Of a stretch of DNA of 64,000 nt, positions 16,447 through 25,298 are shown in pieces (position 1 is the stretch's first letter; the number at the start of each line of letters is the position of its first letter). Source of the DNA: Heyndrickxia sp050281185 (GTDB lineage: Bacteria > Bacillota > Bacilli > Bacillales > Bacillaceae_C); contig NZ_JBNNWS010000018.1 of NCBI RefSeq assembly GCF_050281185.1, forward strand, positions 1 through 64,000. The letters are read 5' to 3'. Position numbers and translations under genes: made by a program. The notes under the pieces were generated by a model, which was given only the letters and a program-made list of their open reading frames with translations, ran no database searches and was not told where the DNA came from.

Positions 16447-18042
16447 TCAGTTTTGTACAGGAACGTCAATTAATACAATCTCACTTGAAGTTTCTAGAGC
16501 CTCTTTTATCGTTTTTTCAATTTCTATAAGGTTATCTGCTCTTCTTCCCTTAATGCCAAAGCTTTCCGCCAATTGGACAAAATCAGGATTTTGGAATGAG
16601 ATACCGTGGCTTTTTCCAAACATTTTGTTCATCATCTCTTGCTCTAGTTTTAGAACAGAATCATTTAGAACAATGATTATTAGTGATAGTCCAAGACGTT
16701 TAGCCGTCTCTATTTCAGAAAAATTCATTACTCCTCCCCCATCCCCTGTAATACAAATTACAGGATCAATTGGACATGCTAGCTTAGCACCAATTGAACC
16801 TGGCAAAGCAATACCCATCGAGGCGAGTCCATTTGATATGATCAACCTCCCGGGCTTTTTTGGCTGAAAGGTGCGGGCTATTGATACTTTATGAGATCCT
16901 ACATCTGAAATCACAATGGTGTTCTCTGTAGATATGCTTTCAATGATATAGAGAATATTCTCAATGGTTAAAGGTAATGAGTCTAGTTCTATCTGTTTCT
17001 CATGTATTTGATATGCTTGCATTATCTGTTCCCGGTGATGTCCTAAAGGCTCCCAAGTTTTTGACGAAATAACAAGTTGATTAAACTCTCGGAGAATTTC
17101 CTTTATATTTCCAACCAATTCTACCTCTACAGGGTAATATTCATTTATTTCTGCAGGTAATGTATCGATATGTAATATAGGTAATTTCTTTTTATTCCAT
17201 TCTTTTGGCAGTTTTTCTACAAAATCAAATCCGATAACAATAAGCAAATCCGCTTCTTTAATGCTAGATAGCGCTTCATCTTGTTCATTAAATCCAAATG
17301 TAAAATAATTTTGAGGATGATTTTTCGGTAATATCCCTTTTGCCATAAAACTATGGATGACTGGCACTTGTAGGGAGTTAATAAAGGTTTGTAATTCTTC
17401 AACTGCTTTTTGCCTAATCACCCCATTACCAACAATAACAAAGGGTTTCTTAAATTGTTGAATAAGGTTTTTGGCTGATTGAAAAGCTTCGATTACAGGA
17501 ATACTTGGTGGTATAGATTTAATAGCTAATGGCTTATTTGAGATCATTTGTGATGCTAAGTTTTCCGGTATTTCAAGGATTACAGCACCTTGCTTATCCA
17601 TTAATGCCTTTTTAAAAGCTTTTCGAATCATGACTGGTATCGTTTGAGAATCTTTTATTTGTGCAGCCCACTTTGTTGCTGGTTCAAATATATTCACAAT
17701 ATCCAAGTATTGATGGGATTCATTATGCTGCCTTTCAAATGGAGCCTGTCCAGTTAATGCCACTAATGGTGAATGATCTAAATGTGCACTCGATATTCCG
17801 GTCAACAAATTCGTAGCCCCAGGACCTAACGTGGCTAAACAAACTCCGGCCTTATTGCTTAATCTGGCATATACATCTGCCATAAAAGCAGCCCCCTGTT
17901 CATGTCGAACATTCACAAACTGTATTTGTTTAGATTTGGATAAGGAATCAACAAGGTCAAGTGTTTCTTTACCAGGTATTCCGAAAACAAATTCAACACC
18001 TTCGTTTTCTAAACATTGAACGATTACATCCGTAGCTTTCAT
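16447..18042 (-). CDS. Thiamine pyrophosphate enzyme, acetolactate synthase large subunit-like
   Basis: This is a 531-residue protein with the three-domain TPP enzyme fold. The N-terminal domain carries GIPGKETLDLVDSL and the catalytic Glu in VNVRHEQGAAFMADVYARLS. The central domain has KKPFVIVGNGVIRQ. The C-terminal TPP motif is GDGGGVMNFSEIETAKRLGL, reaching the motif-ending Asn in VLNDS. It is closest in outline to catabolic acetolactate synthase (AlsS) or IlvB-like proteins, but no small subunit or alsD neighbours it, and a related decarboxylase or synthase activity is possible. AAAGGAGGAGCT precedes the ATG. Confidence 0.85.
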   Translation of the reverse strand: MKATDVIVQCLENEGVEFVFGIPGKETLDLVDSLSKSKQIQFVNVRHEQGAAFMADVYARLSNKAGVCLATLGPGATNLLTGISSAHLDHSPLVALTGQAPFERQHNESHQYLDIVNIFEPATKWAAQIKDSQTIPVMIRKAFKKALMDKQGAVILEIPENLASQMISNKPLAIKSIPPSIPVIEAFQSAKNLIQQFKKPFVIVGNGVIRQKAVEELQTFINSLQVPVIHSFMAKGILPKNHPQNYFTFGFNEQDEALSSIKEADLLIVIGFDFVEKLPKEWNKKKLPILHIDTLPAEINEYYPVEVELVGNIKEILREFNQLVISSKTWEPLGHHREQIMQAYQIHEKQIELDSLPLTIENILYIIESISTENTIVISDVGSHKVSIARTFQPKKPGRLIISNGLASMGIALPGSIGAKLACPIDPVICITGDGGGVMNFSEIETAKRLGLSLIIIVLNDSVLKLEQEMMNKMFGKSHGISFQNPDFVQLAESFGIKGRRADNLIEIEKTIKEALETSSEIVLIDVPVQN

Positions 18043-18208
18043 AGCTCCTCCTTTGAATTCTTCTCTTCATAATAATTTCCTCAAAAAACCCTTTTCTATT
18101 TATTTTGCCCAATTCTTTAGCAATATAGAGGTACTATTAGAAAAACTCGGATTTATAACATCAATGTCATTTCAGTAAAATAACGCCGGATTTTAGAAAT
18201 AATCTATC

Positions 18209-19780
18209 TTAAAGATCGCAATGTTCATTATCGATTGTAAAACTAATATAGCCCTTTCGTTTCCAATGCTCGATGGCAAATGCTTCCGCATCATAAGGAA
18301 CTTCCCCAGCAAGCAAGTTTCGATTGAGTGAAAGAAGTCTCCTTTCTGCATTACGAAATAGCCTGCAAGCAATCTTTAACCTTTCTTCATCCCAAACAGA
18401 GAAAGCACTGTGCTCGTACCCATTTTCAGCCTGGTAAAGGATATTGACGACATCATTTCCATCCATACATTTTTCTACGGAAAAATGGTAGATTTCCATT
18501 TCATCTCCTATTTCCCTTGCGACGACAAAACAAGGTGATTTTTCTTCTCCATTACGTACCACTCCAGGTTGACGAAATGCGGTAAACATATTTCCGCTCC
18601 AGAATCCGCCTTTCTCTTCTCCATAGAAATCATCATATGGTTCAGCGACAGGCAAAGAAAGTAGGTCTCTAATTTGTTCCGGACTAATGGACCGGCGATA
18701 ATATTCAAACCGGGATACATTCGTTAGCAAAGTGCGCCATCCATTTTTCAGAAGATGATGAAACTGCTCGGGAGAACGGACATCAAGCGTATACCATTCC
18801 GTATCCTTCCCTTCAATATAACGCCATCTGTAATTTAGGATCATGCTAGGTTTTTCTGTTCTACGGACAAGTTTTTTTAATAAATTGTCTTCCTGTTTAT
18901 TCTCTATTAACTCCACGATCATAGCGCATTGATCTTGTTGAAAATAAACCGCCCGATATTCCGATGGTCGTGCCGCACGGATAACGCGAAAAAACTCGTC
19001 TTCCAGCCAAAATTCGTATTTCAAGCTTTTGTTTTCACCTGCTTCGTATGGCATCAAGTTCGAATCCGCCAACCGCAACAGGTTCCCAATGCTGATATCA
19101 GCGTTTTCAAACAAAAAAGGAATGTCGACTTCTTCCACCCTTTTGACTTTGTCAGGGATGATGACCGAATGTCTAATTTCAAAATAATCGAGCATCCTCC
19201 CCCTATTAAAATACAGTTTCTCATCTAACTTTAAAAGGCATTCTTGCACAAATACCTCTTGGAGTAATTCGTCATCCAAGTCATCCCAATTTCCAAATTC
19301 GTCCCAATTGCTGATTCGCAAGATGAATTGCTGCTCCCCCTTGATCGACACATAATATTCGTCAGTATCCATGAAGAGGAGAGCGGAAGCATTTCCTGCT
19401 ACGGTTAAATCTCCGTGATTATAATCCCCCCAAATTAATTCCGTTACATGCAAATTGCCGGTTACATATATCTCCTGACCACCGACCACCATATTTCGAG
19501 TTTGTAGATTGCCTTTTACGATAAGCCCAGTCGCACCGTCAGTTTCATCGTTATAAATATAATTTTCGACTATGAGATTGCCATCCACCAATACGAGAAA
19601 AACATTTTCTTCTTTGAAAGGCTTATCCAGATTCAATTTTTCGAGCTGAGTATTTCCTTCGAATAAGACGACCAATTCTGTTTCGAATTCTCCGTCATTT
19701 CGTTCATTACGGGCATATGCCCAGCTGTCCGTTGGCAACAAATGCTTTACATGAGAAAAAGGCAAAATTTTATAGTTCAT
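18209..19780 (-). CDS. Large hypothetical protein with bactofilin-like N-terminal beta-strand repeats
   Basis: This is a 523-residue protein. Residues about 60-135 show a run of short strands with N/G turns (VFLVLVDGNLIVENYIYNDE, then GLIVKGNLQTRNMVVGGQEI and VTGNLHVTELIWGDYNHGDL), the pattern of a right-handed beta-helix or polymer-forming bactofilin fold. The remaining about 390 residues are acidic and aromatic-rich with no motif I recognise. No signal peptide is present. GAGGAGCCG precedes the ATG. Base composition looks richer in GC than its neighbours, which may indicate transfer. It stands alone. Confidence 0.6.
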   Translation of the reverse strand: MNYKILPFSHVKHLLPTDSWAYARNERNDGEFETELVVLFEGNTQLEKLNLDKPFKEENVFLVLVDGNLIVENYIYNDETDGATGLIVKGNLQTRNMVVGGQEIYVTGNLHVTELIWGDYNHGDLTVAGNASALLFMDTDEYYVSIKGEQQFILRISNWDEFGNWDDLDDELLQEVFVQECLLKLDEKLYFNRGRMLDYFEIRHSVIIPDKVKRVEEVDIPFLFENADISIGNLLRLADSNLMPYEAGENKSLKYEFWLEDEFFRVIRAARPSEYRAVYFQQDQCAMIVELIENKQEDNLLKKLVRRTEKPSMILNYRWRYIEGKDTEWYTLDVRSPEQFHHLLKNGWRTLLTNVSRFEYYRRSISPEQIRDLLSLPVAEPYDDFYGEEKGGFWSGNMFTAFRQPGVVRNGEEKSPCFVVAREIGDEMEIYHFSVEKCMDGNDVVNILYQAENGYEHSAFSVWDEERLKIACRLFRNAERRLLSLNRNLLAGEVPYDAEAFAIEHWKRKGYISFTIDNEHCDL

Positions 19781-20138
19781 GGTTCGGCTCCTCCCACTAC
19801 AGATTAAATTTTTTCATTTTTTTAAACTATTAAACTATGTCAAAAGTATATCAACAAAGTGAAATGGTTGAAAATAACAAAACTTACTCTTAGACTCATA
19901 GAATTATCTTTGTTTAACGACATGTCAAAAGTCATCTTAATGAAAGCTTATCGAAGATTAAAAGCAAACAAGCTATACTTAATAAGTTTAAATGGCTACC
20001 CTACTAAGAATCTATATTAAATGAAAAAATAGAAATATAAGAAGGAATATTTTACAAAATAATCTAAATAGAATTATATATATAAATTGTTCATGTGAAT
20101 ATTCATTTCCTTATCATTAATGTGAAAGGAGTTTTAGC
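19781..20138. other. AT-rich divergent intergenic region
   Basis: This gap of 358 bases separates the leftward 523-residue gene from a rightward lipoprotein gene. ATGTCAAAAGT occurs twice (near 19838 and 19921), which could be a chance or regulatory direct repeat. No gene was found. Confidence 0.3.
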
Positions 20139-20561
20139 TTGAAAATCAAATTATTAGTTTTAATCTGTTTTTTAGTATTAACGGGATGTGGAATCAATAG
20201 AGATTCAAGCGGTCAACAAAAAGATTTACTAGATGAGAATCAAATTGTTCAGGATTTTAATGAGCAAGGAATTCAATTAGAAGCTATTTCCATTAAAGAT
20301 TCTATCTTCATCCAGAGGTTAAAGTTAAAAAAGCCTAAAGTCTACGAGTTTGAAAAAGACAAATATTATTTTTATTTTTTTAATAATGCTAACAAAGTTA
20401 AAGAGGCAAAAAAGGAGTTTATGAAAAAAACGGAGTCTATGAATATTGTCAGTCATAATTTCTACCAGATAAAAAATGTGCTGGTTATTCATCAGTATCC
20501 TGGAGAAATGCGTTCGGAAGGAGATCCGGTAATAGAGAAGATAATTTCAAAATATAAATAG
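20139..20561 (+). CDS. Small lipoprotein of unknown function
   Basis: This is a 140-residue secreted lipoprotein. The signal peptide MKIKLLVLICFLVLTGCGIN carries the lipobox LTGC with the lipid-modified Cys at residue 17. The mature part is Lys- and Glu-rich and ends YPGEMRSEGDPVIEKIISKY. GAAAGGAG precedes a TTG start. A terminator follows at 20601-20646. No domain was recognised. Confidence 0.7.
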   Translation: MKIKLLVLICFLVLTGCGINRDSSGQQKDLLDENQIVQDFNEQGIQLEAISIKDSIFIQRLKLKKPKVYEFEKDKYYFYFFNNANKVKEAKKEFMKKTESMNIVSHNFYQIKNVLVIHQYPGEMRSEGDPVIEKIISKYK

Positions 20562-20600
20562 GAATTACTCTTAGTGCAAGTTTTTTGGATGGATAATTAA

Positions 20601-20646
20601 AAAAGGGGATAACTCTATTTATCTTAAATGTTTTATTATCCCCTTT
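20601..20646 (+). terminator. Terminator after the lipoprotein gene
   Basis: GGGGATAA (20605-20612) pairs with TTATCCCC (20636-20643), followed by TTTATTC. It could also serve the leftward gene at 20798. Confidence 0.6.
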
Positions 20647-20797
20647 ATTCAATTATTTTACCAGAATATTTTTAGATCAATTACAAGAGTCTTATATCTT
20701 AGTTTTAGCAAACATAAAAATTATACCAGTTTTCATTCTGATTTTATTTTCGACTTGTAGAAAAGCTGGACTTCAAACCAAGATAAACATCGTTCAA

Positions 20798-21274
20798 TTA
20801 CTCTACTTCAAGAGCAAAAGCATAGAAAGCAGACCCATTGGATACATTTGCTTTCTTTTTATCCATCCACCAAACACCATAAGAATAATAAAAAACTCCT
20901 TTTTGTGTAGGAGCAGTAAAACGATTATTTTCTACCTTAATTTCAGTTTCGTTATTGTTGTTAATCTGGATAACATGGAATTTATTTGGTTTTGGTTCAT
21001 AGTTCATAATGAATGTAATCTCTTCACCTCTTTTTACTTTTATAGGCTGCTTGTCTTTTAAAAGTTCTACTGGTCCAGCTGTATCCACACAGACGCCTTT
21101 GTTTCCAAAATGCCAACAATACGTACCTAATTTAGTCTCGTATGTCTTGGCCCCTATTTTGATGAAGGCTTTTGGCGGCTTTTCCTTATCTATTTCGTCA
21201 TTTACTTCTTTATTTGAACATCCTATAAGAGTCAATATAAGCAATACTACCAACGTAAATAATCGTTTGTTCAT
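20798..21274 (-). CDS. Lipoprotein of unknown function
   Basis: This is a 158-residue lipoprotein with signal peptide MNKRLFTLVVLLILTLIGCS and lipobox LIGC (Cys19). The mature domain has two further Cys (TYCWHFGNKGVCVDTAGP), which could form a disulphide outside the cell. It also has strand-rich segments ending in FYYSYGVWWMDKKKANVSNG, an immunoglobulin-like pattern. AAAGGAGGC precedes the ATG. No family was recognised. Confidence 0.7.
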   Translation of the reverse strand: MNKRLFTLVVLLILTLIGCSNKEVNDEIDKEKPPKAFIKIGAKTYETKLGTYCWHFGNKGVCVDTAGPVELLKDKQPIKVKRGEEITFIMNYEPKPNKFHVIQINNNNETEIKVENNRFTAPTQKGVFYYSYGVWWMDKKKANVSNGSAFYAFALEVE

Positions 21275-21476
21275 TTGTAATGCCTCCTTTTAATAAGTAG
21301 ACGTCCGTCATATAAAATAGTTACTAATGCAATAAGAAAAAAAGTCTGCAACAAAAAAATAATCCCCACTATCATTATAAAAAGTAGGGAAATTTCTTTA
21401 GTACATATTTTTCATACTCAAATGATACTATATATTAATTTTTATTAGATCCGATAAAGTTTATTCAAATAGTCTC

Positions 21477-21986
21477 CTACAACCCTAGTTTTTCTTCTAA
21501 TTCAGACTTCTGGCGTAAGTGATGACGGAAATGCATACCGATCAAATCGTACCATTCCCTCGCGTTTAGCCAGCCAAAGCCCATATGTTTAATCTTGAAA
21601 TTCAGATTTATAGCATCAACTTTTGATTCCCATAATCTCAACTTCTGCATTATCTCATCTAGCTTAATCGTAAGGTCAGCATTACTTTCCGAATTACTTG
21701 GCGGTGTATTTAATTCGTCAGGTAATTTGATTTTAATTGGAGGAAAGCCACCATTTTTATATAATTGCTTACCAAACTCCGTTTTCCCGAGCTTTTGCTC
21801 TTCTTTTTCTGCTGCACAAGCTTCCATGTTTTCAAGATATTCATGAGCAACGACGATCAAGTGGTCGTACATTTGACCGATCGACCAAACTCCTTCAGCT
21901 GTTATATATCTTAGCTGCTCCATAGAATAGTTTTGCAAATCACTTTTGTATGTTGCAATCACATTCAGATCACTCAATTTCATCAC
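21477..21986 (-). CDS. DinB-family putative metal-dependent hydrolase
   Basis: This is a roughly 166-169-residue four-helix DinB/YfiT-type protein. Typical elements are WSIGQMYDHLIVVAHEYLEN (first His), the long central amphipathic helices and AREWYDLIGMHFRHHLRQKS near the C-terminus, which supplies the other His ligands. AAAGGAG lies only 2 bases before the first ATG but 8 bases before a TTG at 21977, so TTG (MSDLNVIATY) is a plausible true start. It lies 21-30 bases downstream of a second DinB-family gene, with which it is only distantly similar. Confidence 0.8.
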   Translation of the reverse strand: MMKLSDLNVIATYKSDLQNYSMEQLRYITAEGVWSIGQMYDHLIVVAHEYLENMEACAAEKEEQKLGKTEFGKQLYKNGGFPPIKIKLPDELNTPPSNSESNADLTIKLDEIMQKLRLWESKVDAINLNFKIKHMGFGWLNAREWYDLIGMHFRHHLRQKSELEEKLGL

Positions 21987-22007
21987 TCCTTTTACGCTGA
22001 CTTATCA

Positions 22008-22532
22008 TTATTTTTTCAATATCCCTAAATATTCTATCCAAGGCCCGACATCCGTTCTGTATCTTTCAGCCATTACTCTTACGATTTGAGCAATGTGCGT
22101 AAGATCATGAACAACCCAGGTTGAAATCAATTCTCTTAATCTCACTACCCCAAATGCAGGATGTGCACCTGTAATTTCTAGATGCGATTCGGATTCGATT
22201 AGAGTTTTAAGTTTGCTTATATTTAGTTCTCTAATATGTTTAAATTCAAGCAATTTTTGTTCAAATGATGTTTCTGATTTTGTGTTTAAGTGCGAAAAAC
22301 GATCAAATGCAGGAAATGGCTTGTTTTCACCTTCCTGAATAATAAATTCTAACCTCGGTATCCAATTGTTTTTCTCCGCTTCAATAAGATGCTCTATCAC
22401 TTCGGTAACATTCCAGGTTCCTTCACCCTCATTACATTGCAGCCATTTATCAGACAAACCAGATAAAAAATATTCCAATGTTTGAGGTGTACGCTCAAGA
22501 ACTTCAATCGCTTCATTCATATTAAAATTCAT
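22008..22532 (-). CDS. DinB-family putative metal-dependent hydrolase
   Basis: This is a 174-residue DinB-superfamily protein. The N-terminal helix ends LSDKWLQCNEGEGTWNVTEV and continues with IEHLIEAEKNNWIPRLEFII (HLIEAE is the usual first His motif). ISTWVVHDLTHIAQIVRVMA carries the C-terminal H-x3-H pair. The end WIEYLGILKK is typical. GAGAGGAGC precedes the ATG. It is probably co-transcribed with the DinB gene below it. Biochemical role unknown; the family includes thiol-S-transferases. Confidence 0.83.
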   Translation of the reverse strand: MNFNMNEAIEVLERTPQTLEYFLSGLSDKWLQCNEGEGTWNVTEVIEHLIEAEKNNWIPRLEFIIQEGENKPFPAFDRFSHLNTKSETSFEQKLLEFKHIRELNISKLKTLIESESHLEITGAHPAFGVVRLRELISTWVVHDLTHIAQIVRVMAERYRTDVGPWIEYLGILKK

Positions 22533-22627
22533 ATAGCTGCTCCTCTCTTTGATTCATCAATTTATATATATTAACTAGTGTTTATCTAAATATCTGTTGA
22601 AGATAAAAAACCGCCTAAATTTTATAT

Positions 22628-23551
22628 CTAGTCGCTAAATAAAGAACCATAGTATAAATGATGCAATTGTTTAAAAACATTTATCGAATTGAAAAAAGCC
22701 TCATAATAACTTCCGTTTTCCTCTATAGACCAACATGTTGCTAGGACTGCATGGGCAAACCCCCATGCTAGAATTCTTTTTTTATTTAATTGGAGTTGTT
22801 CAACAAATATATCAATCCGTGTATCTAGCACTGACATTAGATTCTGATTTGGCAATTTATTTAATAAAAACTGAATGAGATCATATTCTCTGTCTCCAAT
22901 TAACCCTTTTGGATCAATTGCTACCCAGTCCTTACCCGCAAATAAGATATTGTAATGATGGAAATCACCGTGAAGGAAAAATGTTTTCTCCATCGTAGCT
23001 GTCATGTATTTAAATGTTTCCGCGGCTTCTTGAATGATTTCTTTAGCAATTGGACCTAAACCTTCGGGGTATTTCTTAGAAATATTGATTAAATCTATTT
23101 CCCTTTCTTTTAGATTCGGTATTTTAGAAGAATGAGATGCAGGTGACCACAATTTTTTCGCTACTTGTGAGGCGATATGTGTTGCTTCCTCATCATTTTC
23201 AAGTGAAGCAAGTGTTTGTCCGGGAATTAATCTCTCAAGAATAAGAATTCCCTTAACAGGATCAACATCCAATAATTTAACCATTCCATTGCCATTAAAA
23301 AGCTTTAGGGCCTCTGCCTCAGCGTGAAATTCATCACTTGGAACAGCAAGCTTTATAACTATTTCGGATCCGTCATTTAAAATTGCGGACGCAACAAAAT
23401 TATATGATAATTCAAACGGAGGCATAATTTTCATTTGCCACCGTTTCTCACAATCATCTATTAATCTATCAAAATCATTTAACCATTTCTCGCCTTTAAC
23501 CATATGTACGTCTTTAATTGTTTTTACGAATTGTGTTGGTAAACTAATCAT
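22628..23551 (-). CDS. Aminoglycoside/hydroxyurea phosphotransferase family protein (APH(6)-like)
   Basis: This is a 307-residue kinase of the streptomycin 6-kinase type (PF04655). The catalytic loop is LHGDFHHYNILF, the Mg-binding element is WVAIDPKGLIGDREYDLIQF, and the N-lobe has IVIKLAVPSDEFHAEAEALK with the ATP-contact Lys. Length is normal. GGGGAAC precedes the ATG at good distance. It lies 29 bases after a GNAT gene in the same direction. It may act on streptomycin-like aminoglycosides, but an endogenous sugar-like substrate is also possible. Confidence 0.85.
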   Translation of the reverse strand: MISLPTQFVKTIKDVHMVKGEKWLNDFDRLIDDCEKRWQMKIMPPFELSYNFVASAILNDGSEIVIKLAVPSDEFHAEAEALKLFNGNGMVKLLDVDPVKGILILERLIPGQTLASLENDEEATHIASQVAKKLWSPASHSSKIPNLKEREIDLINISKKYPEGLGPIAKEIIQEAAETFKYMTATMEKTFFLHGDFHHYNILFAGKDWVAIDPKGLIGDREYDLIQFLLNKLPNQNLMSVLDTRIDIFVEQLQLNKKRILAWGFAHAVLATCWSIEENGSYYEAFFNSINVFKQLHHLYYGSLFSD

Positions 23552-23580
23552 CGTCTGTTCCCCTTGTATAAATGGATATT

Positions 23581-24000
23581 TTAATCCAAATACTCATTAC
23601 TCAGATCCGGATTTAAATACCTCGCCATTCCTGTATTAACTTTCTTTAATCCAAGTTTTCGATAAAATTCTTCATTTCCTGTTGTTGAGATTAAATGTAC
23701 ACATGAAACATTTTTAAGTTTATCAAGTAAATATTCCATAATTTTTTTAGCGATCCCTTGTTTTTGGAAATCTCGGTGGACCACGACATCGTAGATTGCC
23801 GCATTAAAAACACCATCTGATATCGCTCTTCCAAAACCAATGATTCGACCATTTACTTTAACCAATGCGATAACATTACTTGCTTCAAATACTTGCCTTA
23901 TTATCTCGTTTGTGTGCTTTGTCCAGCCAACCGAACGATAGATTTCATTCATTTCATCAAGATTTGCATATGAAAAATCATTTTGTATTTCAATGTTCAT
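23581..24000 (-). CDS. GNAT-family N-acetyltransferase
   Basis: This is a 139-residue GNAT protein. The CoA-binding segment is DVVVHRDFQKQGIAKKIMEY around residues 72-92, and the end HLISTTGNEEFYRKLGLKKV is typical. I chose ATG 24000 (MNIEIQNDFSY) because TAGGAG lies 7 bases upstream; an ATG two codons earlier is too close. It forms a unit with the APH-like kinase 29 bases downstream. Acceptor unknown. Confidence 0.82.
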   Translation of the reverse strand: MNIEIQNDFSYANLDEMNEIYRSVGWTKHTNEIIRQVFEASNVIALVKVNGRIIGFGRAISDGVFNAAIYDVVVHRDFQKQGIAKKIMEYLLDKLKNVSCVHLISTTGNEEFYRKLGLKKVNTGMARYLNPDLSNEYLD

Positions 24001-24048
24001 ACTCATACTCCTAAAAAATTTTTTGTAAAAGATAAGTCTATTATTTCA

Positions 24049-24077
24049 TAAGAAAAGAGGGCTATATTAAGCCCTTT
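24049..24077 (-). terminator. Terminator after the VOC gene
   Basis: On the minus strand GGGCT/AGCCC form a stem with an ATATTA-type loop, followed by CTCTTTTCTT. Confidence 0.6.
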
Positions 24078-24116
24078 CCGTTGTTTAGAGTTCAAGAAGA
24101 TGGGCTTTCTAAAACT

Positions 24117-24533
24117 CTATGAAATATTGAACTTTTCTTTAAAGAGAGGACTTAACTCACTCCACACATCAAATTTATTTCCGTTAATATCCCAAAAAAC
24201 AAAATTTCTTCCTGAATGACCTCTATTTTCAATCTCACCAACTTTTACATTTCGTTCGATAAAATCATTATGTAATGCTTTTAAAGCTTCTAATCCGTTC
24301 ACCTCGAAAGTAATGGAAAAACGTTCATTACCAGCCACGTCATAAAAATTAGATGTTTCCTTCTCATTTGCCTTTACTAGGAAAAAACTTTGATTGGCAA
24401 AGTTGATAATTGCCTTATCTTCGTCTTTATAACTTAGATCTGCCCCCAAATTTCTTAAATACCATTCAGCTGATTGTTCGACATTATTAACAGGTATGTA
24501 TGTAGTACCAACCCTTAACAGTTTCACGCTCAT
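24117..24533 (-). CDS. VOC-superfamily (glyoxalase/bleomycin resistance-like) protein
   Basis: This is a 138-residue protein with two beta-alpha-beta-beta-beta modules. The first is VGTTYIPVNNVEQSAEWYLR with LGADLSY, the second FSITFEVNGLEALKALHNDF ending in GRNFVFWDINGNKFDVWSEL. The Glu expected as a metal ligand near the end is replaced by an aspartate/tryptophan segment, so catalytic metal binding is uncertain. I chose ATG 24533 (MSVKLLRVG) since AAAGGAG lies 9 bases upstream. Function unknown. Confidence 0.8.
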   Translation of the reverse strand: MSVKLLRVGTTYIPVNNVEQSAEWYLRNLGADLSYKDEDKAIINFANQSFFLVKANEKETSNFYDVAGNERFSITFEVNGLEALKALHNDFIERNVKVGEIENRGHSGRNFVFWDINGNKFDVWSELSPLFKEKFNIS

Positions 24534-24740
24534 TTTTCGATCTCCTTTCATCTTCACTCTTTAACTAATTCTGTATTTTGAAATTTTCTCCTTCTTCGTT
24601 TTTGTATTTTTACTGATTATTACTGATCTGAATTTTTAAAATGTTAAAATATAATTTATTTAACAAACTTTTAGAAAATATATTTTTTTGAAACCAAAAG
24701 AACCATCACACTCTCTAATATGTGAAAGGAGGAGGCAGAG

Positions 24741-25298
24741 ATGGATGAATTAAAACTTATTAAAAAAGCAAAAAAAGGCGATGATTTAGCTTTTGAAGGC
24801 CTTATAGGCTTACATCAGGATAAACTTTACCGTACAGCTTACTTGTATGTACAAAACAAAGAGGATGCGTTAGATGTTGTTCAAGAAACCGTTTATAAAG
24901 CTTATAAATCGTTAGCTCAATTAAAAGAACCTAGTTATTTTAAGACATGGCTGATACGTATCCTTATACATAATGCGTATGAGCTTCTGCGATCGAAGAA
25001 AAAAGTGATAAACATCAATGACGAAAGTAAACTCATTAGCTTAGAGTCAACAAACAAAACCATTCAAACAGAGCAACAGATAGATCTACAAGCAGCCATT
25101 CAACAGTTAGATGTCAATTATCAAAAGGTGATTCTTTTATATTATTATCACGATCTATCCATACATCAAATTGCCTGGCAAATGGAGGTACCTGAAGGAA
25201 CTGTAAAAACTTATTTGCACAGAGCTAGAAAAGCGCTAAAAAAAATACTGGAAGGAAGTGATTTTTCATGGATAAACAGTGGTTTAATGACGAGATGA
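24741..25298 (+). CDS. ECF-type RNA polymerase sigma factor
   Basis: This is a 185-residue sigma-70 family ECF protein. Region 2 is LIGLHQDKLYRTAYLYVQNK followed by EDALDVVQETVYKAYKSLAQ. Region 4 is AIQQLDVNYQKVILLYYYHD and LSIHQIAWQMEVPEGTVKTY with LHRARKALKK. AAAGGAGGAGG precedes the ATG. Its 3' end overlaps the DUF4179 gene by 31 bases in another frame, so the two are translationally coupled. This is the standard sigma/anti-sigma arrangement, and autoregulation is likely but no promoter pair was identified. Confidence 0.9.
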   Translation: MDELKLIKKAKKGDDLAFEGLIGLHQDKLYRTAYLYVQNKEDALDVVQETVYKAYKSLAQLKEPSYFKTWLIRILIHNAYELLRSKKKVININDESKLISLESTNKTIQTEQQIDLQAAIQQLDVNYQKVILLYYYHDLSIHQIAWQMEVPEGTVKTYLHRARKALKKILEGSDFSWINSGLMTR